Source of the DNA: Oscillospiraceae bacterium
GTDB lineage: Bacteria > Bacillota > Clostridia > Oscillospirales > Acutalibacteraceae
Reading direction: 5' to 3'
NCBI GenBank assembly: GCA_031262985.1
Contig: JAISGQ010000037.1
Location: forward strand, 1 to 43,078
DNA length: 43,078 bases
Part shown: positions 16,524-26,266 of the stretch, in pieces
Layout: each line of letters begins with the position of its first letter
Numbering within the stretch: the stretch's first letter is position 1
Position numbers and translations under genes: made by a program
The notes under the pieces: generated by a model
What the model was told of the DNA's origin: nothing
What the model saw: only the letters and a program-made list of their open reading frames with translations
Database searches by the model: none

Positions 16524-16849
16524 ATTTTTCACTCCATTGCCCTAACGGCATATTCATATATTTTTTTGCCAGTTTAACATCGAGAATTACGCATTGTACA
16601 AATTATAATTCATCTAAACATCAATTTATTACCATCTAATTCTACAATATTTTCTTTATCATATCAATAGAATAAAGCCAATTCTTGTCGAAAAAATCGT
16701 GGTTTATACTCACATTAGTCAAAAATAGGCTTATTTTCGAAGATGTATTTGTGCATAGTGCATAATTTTGTACGCCCACTGACCGTGTAATGTTTTTGTG
16801 CATTTTGACTATCGGCAAAATCTCGTCCGAATATTACAGTTTTGTAACC
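16524..16849. other. AT-rich gap upstream of the XRE gene
   Basis: About 325 bp, very AT-rich, with no frame, hairpin or clear repeat that I can support. It should hold the XRE promoter, but no hexamer pair stands out among the many AT-rich candidates. Confidence 0.5.
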
Positions 16850-16942
16850 TTATATTTTAGAGGAATTTCTGAAAATTACCGTTACCGCTCCCACTACGGA
16901 CACAAAGGCGAGTAGGAGCAGAACGAGGGGAAATATCTCCAT
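16850..16942 (-). CDS. Candidate 30-residue single-span membrane peptide
   Basis: ATG with AGGTG about 7 nt upstream encodes a peptide starting MEIFPLVLLLLAFVSVVGAV, continuing TVIFRNSS and ending KI before TAA. Residues 3-24 form one membrane helix and the end is basic, the usual topology of small membrane regulators. It starts about 90 bp after the stop of the giant glucan synthase gene, on the same strand, and may be co-transcribed with it. It is not recognised as a known family: KdpF-like in size but without kdp genes. It could also be a chance ORF. Confidence 0.4.
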   Translation of the reverse strand: MEIFPLVLLLLAFVSVVGAVTVIFRNSSKI

Positions 16943-17032
16943 ATCTTAACACCTGCGCTTGTCTGAAATTGGTTTGAGGAGTGCCGCCGCCCCCCCCTAC
17001 TCATCATCTGCCGCCTGCCTGCTCCTCTCTGC

Positions 17033-20000
17033 CTACTCATCACCCCCGTACTCCTTCATAAGCCTGAGCAGCCATGAGGCGGAGCCTGTGTAGCCGCTCC
17101 AGCCGCCCCTGCCGTAAAAATGCTCGTTAGTGCCTATATCGGCAGTGACGTAGTACGGCTCGTTCCTGAACACCTCCGCTTTCTGCCTGTCTCTGAATCG
17201 GTTCATGGGGTTGAGCAGCTCGAGGAGCTTTCTCCCCTCCTTCTCCTTGCCGAACTTGAAGCAGGCGAGGGCGAGCCATATAGCCGCGTGGGTGTACTGC
17301 CCGCCGTTCTCCCTCAGCCCCTTGGGGTAGGCGGCGATATACCCCGCCTCCTGCTCCTTGTCAAAGGGAGGAGTAAACAGTGCGGCGATGCCGTTATCCC
17401 AGTCTACGAGCTTTTCGAGTGCGCTGGTGAGTGCGCTCTCCACACGCTCCTTGTCGGGCATACCGCACAGAACGGCGAACGCCTGAGGGAGAATGTCAAT
17501 CTTGCACTCCTCGGAATCACGCGAACCTAAGGGGCGACCATCGTCATAGAAGGCACGCATATACCACTCCCCGTCCCATGCGTAGGTGTCGATGGAGCTT
17601 CTTAGGTCGTCTGCGCGTTCTATGAGGATTTTTGCCGCCGTGTCGCTCCTGCATATTTTTATAAACCTCTCGCAAAGGTAGGCGTAGAACATACTCAGCC
17701 ACACGCTTTCGCCCACGCCGTTTTCTCCCACGCGGTTCATGCCGTCATTCCAATCGCCGCCTCCCATGAGAATCAAGCCGTGCTTCCCTCTGCTGTAGCC
17801 CTTCTCCAATGCGCGTATGCAGTGGTTGTACACATCCTCGCGAATGTTCGAGCGAATGGGCTGGCAGTACCGCTCGTGCTCCCCTTCGGCGAGAAGGTTT
17901 GCGTGTATATAGTATACAGGCACATTAAGCACCGACATATCGCCCGTTTTCTCCGTGTACTCGCACACGGCGTACACAAGCCACAGCATATCGTCTGAGC
18001 AGCGGCTTCTCACTCCCTTGTCGCCGGTCGGCAGAGGATGCCACCAGTGAAGGACGTCTCCCTGCTCAAACTGATGGGCGGCACAGCGTATGATATGAGC
18101 GCGGACGAGATTCGGGTGAGTGCCAATGAGCGCGCATACATCCTGAAGCTGGTCTCTGTAGCCCCACGCGCCGCCGCACTGGAACAGCGCGGTACGCCCT
18201 CTGAATCGGCAGAAGAGAGTTTGCTGGAGCAGCCAGTGACTTACCATCTCCCTGTCTAAGGGGTTTTTGAATTTCTCTCCCTCCTCGACTTTTGGGAGTG
18301 TCATCTCCGGCAAATCCATGTCGCAAAGGGCGAACGCCCCTCTCTCATAGGAGGAGAAGCCCATCCTGAAATTCACATTATGCTCCCTGCCGCCGCCTGA
18401 CTGCTCACCGACTATGTCGGCTATCACGCACGCGCAGGGGACACCCGATGCGGGAATCTCGGTAGAGGAGCAGTCACCCGAGAGTATCCTGCTTCTGTCG
18501 AAGGAGAACCGCACTCTGTGACTGCGCGAGGTGAGAAACATACTGCCTCCCACAGACACATTCGCGCTGTTTTGCAGGAGAAGGAGATTTCGCCCTCCCT
18601 TTCGCTCTTTCCTTGCGGTGACGAAGCGACTGCTCTCCCTTGCTACCTCCATCAAAGGCTCGGTGTAGTAAACCACGCACAGATCGGGCGGAGTTTCATC
18701 TCCCTTGCACATGAGCTTGACGGAGATGTCCTTCACCGCGCCGCGTTCGGGAACTGATACGGTCACTTCCGTGTCCACTCCCGCCGCTCGTCCGACAAAG
18801 CTTACTTTAGTCGGTGAGACGACCATGACCGCTCCCAGTGCGAGGTCGTAGAGCCGCCCATTCGCCCGCAGGAGTATCCGCTCCCCGTTGTTGCCTCTGA
18901 TAACGTCGTTGTACCACGGTGTGAGCTTGTTTTCTCTGGAGTTTGAACACCACGTGTAGCCCAACGCGCCGTAGGAGATATAAGTGCCGAAAAAGCTGTT
19001 AGCAAGGCATATACTCCACGGTCTGGGCGGTGTCTCCGTGATTGCGATTGTCCCCTCGCCGACTGAAGCGAAGCAGATTTTTTCTCCCTCAAATTTACCC
19101 CTCCTTTCGCATGGAGTAATAGCCGACGGCATGAACAGCCGCGCCGCCTCCCCGCTGTCGTCAAAGGGGAAGATACACACTGCCGCCATGGTGACGGCGG
19201 CTATAGCCTCAGGCGGCACTCGCAGGCTGTCAATCAGGAATATCCCTCGGCTGTCGCCCTTTTGCGCTATCACCTTATCCATTCCCTTAAACAGCTCCGC
19301 GCGGTAGTCGCCTCCCTCGGCGAACACCACAGCCAAATCGGTGTCCACCCCCGAGAGGAGCAGTTTAGCGCGGACAGTGAGGATGGTTTTGAGCATTTCT
19401 ATATGAGTGGAGAGCTTCTGCCCCTCCTTTTGTATTATTCGGAGCATGACTATAGGCTTATCGCCCGATATGCCCATACTCCACAAATGCCCCTTTATAT
19501 CACTCGGCGCGGCAAAGCGGCTCTTTGCGGGAGGAAACACGGCGTTGAGGAGGATTTTCGCCGCGTAGCCCGACTCCATGCTGTTTTTCAGCATCAACGC
19601 GCTTCCGTTTCGCTCCCGCCCGCAAAGCTGTGCCGTACGCGCCAGAATGAGCATATTGACAGCTTCCTTCTCGTCGTTGCTAAGGCACATTATGAGCGTT
19701 TTCTGCACCTTAGATTTAGCTGGGCATATAAGCTCAAGTGTTCCGAAAAAGAGCGAGCCACCCGCAGTGCGGTTTTCGCGTATAGGCTCGGTTGCACAGC
19801 GTACCACCTCCCTGCCGTCGGCAAAGGGAGTGAGCAGACTTTCCTTGTCCGCCGAGGAGGTGAACTCCGCGCTGTCTCCGAAGCCCACGGCGAGAACTAC
19901 GTCATTTCCTCCGCTCCTCGGTCGCCGCTTGAGTATGATTGCCTTGTGGCGGCGGCTGTAGTGGGAGGTGACGAAAATCGCCCCGAACGCCGGATGGGAG

Positions 20001-23000
20001 GCGTAATCCCGCCTGTTCATAAGGCAGGGGGTAAACATATAGGAGAGGTTGATTATCTTATCCTTATCCGATTTGTTTTCCACCGTTACCCGCCTTCGCT
20101 CACAAGCGGCGAAGGCATCGACCGAAACGGTCATCTCAGCCGATATTTCCCTCCCCGCCGCGCTGTAGGAGATGCTGTCGGCGTTGAATTTCGTGATTCT
20201 CGCTCTGCCGCCGTCCGACCAGTCGGGAGCGGCAGTTATCGAAAACCGCTCCTCCCCGTCGCGGACAAACACAAACACGCCCTGCGGATTCATGAGCATA
20301 TCGCCTGAGAAGGTGTTTATGTCAACTCCGCCCGACATGGACACTCCCGCACCCGAATCGGCGGCAATCACGCTGTAGCACCCGTTTGTGAGCATATGCA
20401 GACGCGGACTGTCGGGGGAGGAGTTTGTAAACTGCTCGGTTTGCGGCTCACTCCGAACGGGCTTTTGCGGAACCTCCCTGTGAACAATGTCCTCGAATAT
20501 GATTGCTCCCAGCGGTATTTTCTCCTGTAGGAGAGCGTTAGCCGCCGCCATTCGCTTGTCGGACATAAACCGCCTCTGCATGGGATTGTCGAACAGGCAA
20601 GCCCCCGCGGACACTATACTCATGCCCACATGGTGAGCCATGTAGCTGTTGACAACGCTCACGCTCTCACCCCTCCTGTCGGGAGTAAAGTCGAGAGCCT
20701 CATAGAAGCCGCACATCCCCTCTCCCGTCATGCTCTCTATCCTCTGCAAATTCCTGAGGGCACTGTGGGGGATGTAGGGAAGCGCGAGGAAGGAGGAGTA
20801 GGGGGAGACGACCGCGTCCTTAGAAAGACCTCGTTTTAAGCCCAGACGCTGTATGCCGTGCGCCTTGTACTTGTAGTTTAAATCGCGGTCAAACTCGTAG
20901 TAGCCGCTCTCCGATATTCCCCACGGGATGCCGCGTTCCTGCGCGTTTATTCTCTGACAGCGAAGGGCGAAGCGGATGGACTCATAGGCGAATGTCCCCT
21001 CGTAGACGGGAAGCCAGATATGCGGCATGGTGTACTCAAACATAGTACCCGTCCACGAGACCGCACCCGCATAGCCTCCCTGCTTCGAGAGCGTCCGCCC
21101 GAGTGCGCCCCAGTGCTTGGGGGAAATCTGCCGCATGGCGATGGCGAAGTAGCTCATTGCCCGCGCCTCGCTCATGAGCAAATCGTAGAAGCTGCCGGAA
21201 AGCTCCTGCCGCTCCACGTCAAAGCCGATATGGAACAGCTTCCTTCGCTTGTTGTACATGGGAGATAAATCCGTGCGGTCAATCAGCCGTTCTATCCGTT
21301 CGCACAGGGAGGAGGGGACGTAGTAGTCGGTAAGCCCCTGCCGAAGCGCCACAAGAGAAACCACAAAATTGCCGCTGTCCACCGCCGAGACATAGCGCGG
21401 AGTGAGTACCGCGAGTGTCTTTGTGTCATACCAGTTATATAGATTGCCGTTCCACTTCTCCATTCGCTCGACTGTGGTGATGATTCGCTCGGTTTTCGCA
21501 ATCATCGTGTCGGTGTCAATAAACCCGAAGTCACGCGCCGTCAGTACTGATAGGAGCTGAAGCCCTATATTCGTAGGAGAGGTGCGGTGTGCTATTCGGT
21601 AGACAGGTGCGAACTGCACGTTGTCGGGAACGAGGAAATTGTCCTCCTTCTTGCCGAACTCCTCGAAGTAACGCCACATCGATTCGGCGTAGAGGGTGAG
21701 CCTCTGCCGCTCCTTTTCGCTGAGCGATGTAGACAGCTCCCCGCTCTTTTTCCCCGTCACGCTGTCAAATACGGGAAGGAGCAGGAATATCAGCCCTACA
21801 GTCCGAAGCAGTACGCTCGGCGAAAACAGGAGAAAGAGAAGGGAGATAAGCTCCGCGAAGAGATACTGCGTGGCACGCTCCGAGCGACCCTGCCGCCCTT
21901 CGCTGTCCGCCGCCGTCCTCCACTCAAGGAGCTTCTTTTTAGAGATTAGCTGCCTGTATAATGAGCGGACAATAGCGTCAATGGAGATAACCGCTCTCTG
22001 CACGAGCATGAAGAGGAGGAAGCCCGCCTGCGTTATCTGCGCGGCGGTGTCGCCCATTACTCTCGAATAGTACCGCCTGCGCGAACTGCCGCCCTTAGAA
22101 AAGAGCGAACGCACCACCGACACGAGGAGCGGCGATACTACGGAGAAAAGCGCGGTGACGCAAAGCACGGACGCGTACTCCTCCGAGAGAAATAGCGAAC
22201 AGAGGAGAAGCGCGACTGCCGCCGCCTCCTTTAGCGAGGAGAGCAGGTTGCATATGAGCTTGTATTTCGCGGTAGCACCCAGTGCGGGTTTGCCGTCACT
22301 CCTCTTGATGAAAAGCCAGCGGGAGTTCTGCCAGTCCCCCCTAATCCACCTGTGAAGGCGCGAGAGGTAGGAGCTCATTCGGGAGGGGACGGCGTCACTC
22401 AGCTCCACATTTGAGACGTAGGCGGTTCTGAGATATGAGCCTTCGAGAAAATCGTGGCTGAGTACACGCTCCTCGGGAAGCTCCCCGTCGAGAACGGAGT
22501 AGAAGGCGTCTACATTGATAAGCCCCTTGCCCGCGAAAATTCCTTCTCCGAACAAATCCTGCCACATATCGCCCGCCGAAATATCATACGCACTCACGCC
22601 TCTCGTACCCGACATCACGCGGGAGAAGGGAGTTTGCCCCGCCGATTCGAGATCTACGCCTATGCGCGGCGCGAGTATGCCGAAGCCGGCGGTGACGCGC
22701 TTGCCGCTTTTATCCAAAATCGGCTTGTTGAGCGGATGAATTGCCGTTCCCACAAGCTCCGCCGCCGCTCCTATGGGGAGCTGAGTGTCGCTGTCAAGGC
22801 ACAGCATATGCCTGACCTTGTGCAGCCGCTCCAAGCTGCCCTCGTAGGCGCAGAGCGGCATATCGCGCCCTTTTATAAATCTTATCAAATCCTCTATCGC
22901 GCCGCGTTTTCGTTCGCGTCCGGTGTAGTTGCCCTCGGTGGGGCTGTATGTCCTCTCGCGTATCATGAGGATGAAGTGCTGTCCGTACTTTCGGTTAATG

Positions 23001-24178
23001 CTCCTCACCGCTTTGCAGGCGGCGTCTACCGCAGGCTTGTCGGAGGCGGCGGAGGGCTTGTCCGCACCCTTTAGGTCGGCGAGTATACAGAAGATTATCC
23101 CCTTCCCGCCGTTCGAGTGATACAGCTCCTCGAGCCTGTCGGATAGCGTTCGCGCCTTGTCGGCGGAGGGGAGGAGAGTGGAGACAACTACCGCTGTCGT
23201 CTCCTCCTCGGGTATGCCCTCGGACAGCTCGATTCGGGGGAGTTTTGTCACCTTCACGCTGTTCATGAACAGCACCTCCGCTACGGGGCGGAGAATCTCC
23301 CTTACGGGAATGAGGAGGAATGGAAGCAGCCAGATGTGTCCGAGTAGGAGGGACAGAGCGAGCGAGAGGGCTACACTCCCCAGCTCCAGCATTGCGATAA
23401 ATCCCTTTGCCCGCGCGGGCATTCTGATGTCCGCCTTGTCGGTGAGGTAGTAGCCGACATGGCGTTCCCTCTCGTTTTCACTCCTCGAACAGCGGTTGAG
23501 TATATCCTTCGAGAGCGTTATCTCGTCAGTTTTGGTCAATATGGACATACGCGCCAGATTGTTCCTGTAGAACAGCCTCGTACCCTCGTCCTGTGTGGAG
23601 TAGGCGTCGTCCAGCCGCAGTATAGCCTCCACCGCGCTGTGCCGTTCGGTTATGCCCTCGAAATCCATGTCGGACATGAGGTTTATCGACCTCACCGCGA
23701 CCGACATGGCGAGGCAGGCTTTCTCGTCGTCTCCTCGTGAAAACGCGTCAAGGGCGAGGGAGACAAACGCCGCTTTGAGGAGGAGCGAGAGGCAGTTAAG
23801 CTCATATATAGTGAGCGAACGCCTGTCGGACGCATCTCGGAGCATTTGGTCAATCTCCTTTTCGGTGATTGTCTCGGTGAGGGAGAATACGCACTCTCTG
23901 AGGTAGAGGTAAAACTGCGGCACTCCCGAATCGCTCACGGGGAGGTACACTCTCTCCTCCAGCAGGGAGATTGTGTTTCGCGCCTCCCTGTAGAGAATGT
24001 GGAAATTATCGCGAAGCCACTCGTATGGACCGTCCTCCCGCTCTTGTGAGTCGGCGTAGATTTTGCGAAGCTGTGCTATTGTTTTCTTCAGCCGCCTTGT
24101 AAATGTCCTCGTGCCTTTAGTATCTCTCGACGACAGAATATATAAATTCGCGTTTTTAACATACTTCCGCTCTGACAC
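17033..24178 (-). CDS. Cyclic beta-1,2-glucan synthase-like protein (GT84 + GH94)
   Basis: The 2381-residue protein has the NdvB/Cgs layout: N-terminal domain; membrane segments near 270-310; a GT84-type glycosyltransferase region with DxD-like LDSDTQLP (about 463) and RLHRWIRGDWQ (about 610); several membrane segments at about 650-830; a glycoamylase-like domain (WRYFEEFG, NWYDTKTLAVLTPRYVSAVD); beta-sandwich regions; and a C-terminal GH94 phosphorylase domain with catalytic Asp in GGGDWNDGM (about 2140) and QLQDVCALI. In known enzymes the transferase makes linear beta-1,2-glucan from UDP-glucose on a protein-bound primer, and the GH94 part trims chain length before cyclisation. The product goes to the periplasm or exterior. 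It is shorter than the roughly 2800-residue proteobacterial forms, as in other Firmicutes. ATG with AGGAGT 5 nt upstream. Linear glucan or phosphorylase activity cannot be excluded. Confidence 0.88.
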   Translation of the reverse strand: MSERKYVKNANLYILSSRDTKGTRTFTRRLKKTIAQLRKIYADSQEREDGPYEWLRDNFHILYREARNTISLLEERVYLPVSDSGVPQFYLYLRECVFSLTETITEKEIDQMLRDASDRRSLTIYELNCLSLLLKAAFVSLALDAFSRGDDEKACLAMSVAVRSINLMSDMDFEGITERHSAVEAILRLDDAYSTQDEGTRLFYRNNLARMSILTKTDEITLSKDILNRCSRSENERERHVGYYLTDKADIRMPARAKGFIAMLELGSVALSLALSLLLGHIWLLPFLLIPVREILRPVAEVLFMNSVKVTKLPRIELSEGIPEEETTAVVVSTLLPSADKARTLSDRLEELYHSNGGKGIIFCILADLKGADKPSAASDKPAVDAACKAVRSINRKYGQHFILMIRERTYSPTEGNYTGRERKRGAIEDLIRFIKGRDMPLCAYEGSLERLHKVRHMLCLDSDTQLPIGAAAELVGTAIHPLNKPILDKSGKRVTAGFGILAPRIGVDLESAGQTPFSRVMSGTRGVSAYDISAGDMWQDLFGEGIFAGKGLINVDAFYSVLDGELPEERVLSHDFLEGSYLRTAYVSNVELSDAVPSRMSSYLSRLHRWIRGDWQNSRWLFIKRSDGKPALGATAKYKLICNLLSSLKEAAAVALLLCSLFLSEEYASVLCVTALFSVVSPLLVSVVRSLFSKGGSSRRRYYSRVMGDTAAQITQAGFLLFMLVQRAVISIDAIVRSLYRQLISKKKLLEWRTAADSEGRQGRSERATQYLFAELISLLFLLFSPSVLLRTVGLIFLLLPVFDSVTGKKSGELSTSLSEKERQRLTLYAESMWRYFEEFGKKEDNFLVPDNVQFAPVYRIAHRTSPTNIGLQLLSVLTARDFGFIDTDTMIAKTERIITTVERMEKWNGNLYNWYDTKTLAVLTPRYVSAVDSGNFVVSLVALRQGLTDYYVPSSLCERIERLIDRTDLSPMYNKRRKLFHIGFDVERQELSGSFYDLLMSEARAMSYFAIAMRQISPKHWGALGRTLSKQGGYAGAVSWTGTMFEYTMPHIWLPVYEGTFAYESIRFALRCQRINAQERGIPWGISESGYYEFDRDLNYKYKAHGIQRLGLKRGLSKDAVVSPYSSFLALPYIPHSALRNLQRIESMTGEGMCGFYEALDFTPDRRGESVSVVNSYMAHHVGMSIVSAGACLFDNPMQRRFMSDKRMAAANALLQEKIPLGAIIFEDIVHREVPQKPVRSEPQTEQFTNSSPDSPRLHMLTNGCYSVIAADSGAGVSMSGGVDINTFSGDMLMNPQGVFVFVRDGEERFSITAAPDWSDGGRARITKFNADSISYSAAGREISAEMTVSVDAFAACERRRVTVENKSDKDKIINLSYMFTPCLMNRRDYASHPAFGAIFVTSHYSRRHKAIILKRRPRSGGNDVVLAVGFGDSAEFTSSADKESLLTPFADGREVVRCATEPIRENRTAGGSLFFGTLELICPAKSKVQKTLIMCLSNDEKEAVNMLILARTAQLCGRERNGSALMLKNSMESGYAAKILLNAVFPPAKSRFAAPSDIKGHLWSMGISGDKPIVMLRIIQKEGQKLSTHIEMLKTILTVRAKLLLSGVDTDLAVVFAEGGDYRAELFKGMDKVIAQKGDSRGIFLIDSLRVPPEAIAAVTMAAVCIFPFDDSGEAARLFMPSAITPCERRGKFEGEKICFASVGEGTIAITETPPRPWSICLANSFFGTYISYGALGYTWCSNSRENKLTPWYNDVIRGNNGERILLRANGRLYDLALGAVMVVSPTKVSFVGRAAGVDTEVTVSVPERGAVKDISVKLMCKGDETPPDLCVVYYTEPLMEVARESSRFVTARKERKGGRNLLLLQNSANVSVGGSMFLTSRSHRVRFSFDRSRILSGDCSSTEIPASGVPCACVIADIVGEQSGGGREHNVNFRMGFSSYERGAFALCDMDLPEMTLPKVEEGEKFKNPLDREMVSHWLLQQTLFCRFRGRTALFQCGGAWGYRDQLQDVCALIGTHPNLVRAHIIRCAAHQFEQGDVLHWWHPLPTGDKGVRSRCSDDMLWLVYAVCEYTEKTGDMSVLNVPVYYIHANLLAEGEHERYCQPIRSNIREDVYNHCIRALEKGYSRGKHGLILMGGGDWNDGMNRVGENGVGESVWLSMFYAYLCERFIKICRSDTAAKILIERADDLRSSIDTYAWDGEWYMRAFYDDGRPLGSRDSEECKIDILPQAFAVLCGMPDKERVESALTSALEKLVDWDNGIAALFTPPFDKEQEAGYIAAYPKGLRENGGQYTHAAIWLALACFKFGKEKEGRKLLELLNPMNRFRDRQKAEVFRNEPYYVTADIGTNEHFYGRGGWSGYTGSASWLLRLMKEYGGDE

Positions 24179-24212
24179 ATTGTCACTCCTATTCTCATCA
24201 TCTAATTTAAAT

Positions 24213-24418
24213 CTGTTGCCAAAGAGTTAAAGTTTAGGTCAAGCCTTTTCAAAGGCTTGCGGGTTCTTAGGGCAGAGCCCTAAGTCGCTCTCCGCAGAGA
24301 GCGAAACTCTTTTATTGTCAGAAAAACGCAGGAAGGTAGGCGAAAATGTCCCTAAGGACATTTTCCCGTAGGAAACCCTCGTCGGGGGTTTCCTGTATAG
24401 GTCGCCTTGCGACCTATA
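24213..24418. repeat. Six-hairpin repeat (SHR) copy 2
   Basis: Same orientation as copy 1 and aligned along its whole length, upstream of the glucan synthase gene. Stem changes are paired: TTAGGGC-aga-GCCCTAA versus TTAGGGT-agc-ACCCTAA, and AGGAAACCC / GGGTTTCCT versus AGGGGAACCC / GGGTTCCCCT. A frame of about 114 codons on the plus strand here is a by-product of the repeat. Confidence 0.85.
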
Positions 24419-24460
24419 GGGCTTCCCTCAAATCTTACTGTGGTTATTGCTTTGCACTTA

Positions 24461-24566
24461 ATCCTAATCTCATATCCCATAAAACAGTAGGCAAAAATCC
24501 ATGTGAAAAGCAGCACAAATCAAAACTTTCCCTCTTGATTTTTGCACTGTTTTTAATCGAGAATTG
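24461..24566. repeat. MITE-like element copy 1
   Basis: Ends are inverted repeats: CTCATATCCCATAAAACAGT then AGGCAAAAATC at one end, GATTTTTGCACTGTTTTTAA then TCGAGA at the other. The same element, inverted, is at 39931-40034. Neither copy encodes a protein. The middle differs between copies while the ends are conserved, as in MITEs. Confidence 0.65.
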
Positions 24567-24690
24567 GCATAAAAACATTGTATCTTTGGACCTTTTTATC
24601 TTCTCGCATCGTTATCATCCTCGCTTTTCACCGGCAAACCTGTGTCGACACCGCATAATTCTACAGGCTTATTCTTTCCCTTTTTTATGA
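24567..24690. repeat. Decayed LIR copy
   Basis: Read on the minus strand, the order of blocks matches the LIR core with many changes: ACAGGTTTGCCGGTGAAAAG, then GAGGATGATAACGATGCGAG, then AAGATAAAAAGGTCCAAAGA and TACAATG. The partner arm is not recognisable. It abuts the MITE-like element, an association also seen at 39876-40137. Confidence 0.5.
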
Positions 24691-24730
24691 GTGATATACT
24701 GTCATACACATAAAAATGCGCACAAAAAAA

Positions 24731-24764
24731 CGCACCTTGCAGGAAATACATCCTGCAAGGTGCG
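24731..24764 (-). terminator. HPr gene terminator
   Basis: A perfect 14-bp stem CGCACCTTGCAGGA / TCCTGCAAGGTGCG, followed on the minus strand by TTTTTTTGTG. Confidence 0.9.
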
Positions 24765-24804
24765 AGATTATAGGGACTAATATTCTATTATCTAATCGTT
24801 CTGA

Positions 24805-25068
24805 CTAATCGGAAAATCCTGACTGAACCAGCTTCGAGAGGCTGTCAAGTGCCTCCTCCTCATCGGGACCGTCCGCGATGATTCTTATATTCTTACCGCC
24901 GTGAATACCCAAGGACAAAACTCCCAGCAGTGACTTCGCACTAACGCGACGCTGCTCAAACTCCACCCAAACGCTGCTCTTGAACTCATTTGCTTTCTGG
25001 ATAAAGAACATCGCAGGTCTTGCATGAAGGCCTACATGATTCTGAACGGTTACATCTGAAATGCACAT
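24805..25068 (-). CDS. ptsH: HPr phosphocarrier protein
   Basis: The 87-residue protein has the length of HPr, with H15 in NHVGLHARPA and S46 in SAKSLLGVLSLGI at the canonical positions. H15 takes phosphate from PEP via enzyme I and passes it to sugar-specific EII proteins; S46 is the HPr kinase site used in Firmicute carbon catabolite control. Both residues present supports a functional HPr rather than a Crh-like paralogue. No ptsI, hprK or EII gene is within the window. ATG with GGAGG about 12 nt upstream, a rather long spacing. An earlier in-frame start would add an unrelated N-terminus. It is monocistronic by its terminator. Confidence 0.93.
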   Translation of the reverse strand: MCISDVTVQNHVGLHARPAMFFIQKANEFKSSVWVEFEQRRVSAKSLLGVLSLGIHGGKNIRIIADGPDEEEALDSLSKLVQSGFSD

Positions 25069-25109
25069 AATAACGTGAATCCTCCATATTTCTAAAAATG
25101 AGAGAGAAT

Positions 25110-25131
25110 GTAATAACCTCTCGGTTATTAC
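25110..25131 (-). promoter_or_regulatory. Hairpin in the HPr leader
   Basis: A perfect stem GTAATAACC / GGTTATTAC with a 4-nt loop lies 42 bp upstream of the HPr ATG, followed on the minus strand by a pyrimidine-rich stretch. A weak promoter (TTGAAA, 16 nt, TAATAA) overlaps its upstream side, so it could be an operator or leader structure. Confidence 0.4.
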
Positions 25132-25519
25132 AAGACAAGCTGAAACTTTCAACACCCGACTTTGAAAAGTATTAATTATCAATAAAAATCGGAGCGGTTG
25201 AAGCCTCTGAACTGCCGACCTTCTTTGTACTCATTATACGAAGGATTTCATCTTTAGTCAACATAAGTTTTACATAACGGTCAATTTTCGTACTGATTTA
25301 CAAGCACAGATTATTTTAACGTGAAAACCTTGTGCAATTTGTATTGAATTTACAGTTCTTTTACATTTATGAACAAAACACGCCGTACTCTCGGTGTTTT
25401 TTAGTTAAACTAACAAATGCTGCGGTTATTTTTAAATTAAAAAAGATTTACTTTTTCAGTTTTGTAAGCTAATAAATAAAAGTTGTACACTATATGCCGC
25501 CTTTACCGCCCTATCAGAA
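25132..25519. other. AT-rich gap between HPr and trmD genes
   Basis: No gene is supported. The only structure seen is a small plus-strand hairpin, AAAACAC / GTGTTTT at 25375-25400 followed by TT, which has no upstream gene on that strand. Confidence 0.5.
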
Positions 25520-26266
25520 TCACTCGGAGGTATCCTTTTCCCAACCTTTTGTTACAAGGAAATTTCGGTCATTTTTTGTGAGTTTTGCACAAAAAAGCAT
25601 ATCTGACCTCCGACTGAGTGTTTTTTCGAGAGAACGCTCCCTGCGCCATCTCAATATGTTCGCCTCATGCCCAGAGAGGAGTACGTCGGGAACTGCTCTC
25701 CCCCTCCACACCGCAGGTCTGGTGTACTGAGGGTATTCGAGCAGTCCGCTCATGTGGCTCTCCTGCTCGTAGCAGTCGGCGGCAGACAGCACGCCCGGAA
25801 TCATGCGGCACACAGCATCGGTCACAATAAGCGCGGGCAGTTCGCCGCCCGTGAGAACGTAGTCGCCGCAGGATATCTCCATATCCACCATCTCCTCGAT
25901 TACACGCTCGTCCACTCCCTCGTAGTGACCGCACAGGAGGCATATATTTTGCTCCTTCGACAGGCTGACCGCCTTCTCCTGACTGAATACCTCGCCCTGC
26001 GGGCTCATGTATATGAAGAGAGGACGCTCGCCTGCCTCCCCGCAAACGGCTTCAAACGCCGCCGCAATCGGCTCTGCCGACATGAGCATCCCCGGTCCTC
26101 CGCCGTAGGGGTAGTCGTCCACCCGCCTGTGACGGCTGTCGGTGTAGTCGCGGATGTTGTGGCAGTGGACTTCAACTATGCCGCTCTTTACTGCTCTGCC
26201 GATAATGCTCCCGCCGAGGACTGCCTCGCACATTTCGGGAAAGAGAGTGAGAATATCAATCCTCAT
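25520..26266 (-). CDS. trmD: tRNA (guanine-N1-)-methyltransferase
   Basis: The 248-residue SPOUT-knot methyltransferase makes m1G37 in tRNAs reading CUN, CCN and CGG, preventing frameshifts. Diagnostic blocks are MRIDILTLFPEM at the start, YGGGPGMLMSAEP, CGHYEGVDERV and the knot DYVLTGGELPAL. The active-site Asp region is in the linker near SGHEANILRWRRERSLEKTL. The start is MRID; the frame extends two codons upstream to a TTG but ATG is the family start. It overlaps rimM by 11 nt, so the two are translationally coupled. The order rimM-trmD is conserved in many bacteria, usually with rpsP and rplS, which are absent here. Confidence 0.97.
   Translation of the reverse strand: MRIDILTLFPEMCEAVLGGSIIGRAVKSGIVEVHCHNIRDYTDSRHRRVDDYPYGGGPGMLMSAEPIAAAFEAVCGEAGERPLFIYMSPQGEVFSQEKAVSLSKEQNICLLCGHYEGVDERVIEEMVDMEISCGDYVLTGGELPALIVTDAVCRMIPGVLSAADCYEQESHMSGLLEYPQYTRPAVWRGRAVPDVLLSGHEANILRWRRERSLEKTLSRRSDMLFCAKLTKNDRNFLVTKGWEKDTSE

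Noticed and set aside
19262-20308. A 348-codon frame on the plus strand inside the glucan synthase gene
   Set aside because: It is antisense to a gene with clear GT84/GH94 domains, has no ribosome site or recognisable motif, and follows from the codon bias of the real gene.
24346-24690. A 114-codon plus-strand frame after the glucan synthase start
   Set aside because: It is made wholly of repeat sequence (six-hairpin repeat, MITE-like element and decayed long repeat); similar short frames arise from the other copies.
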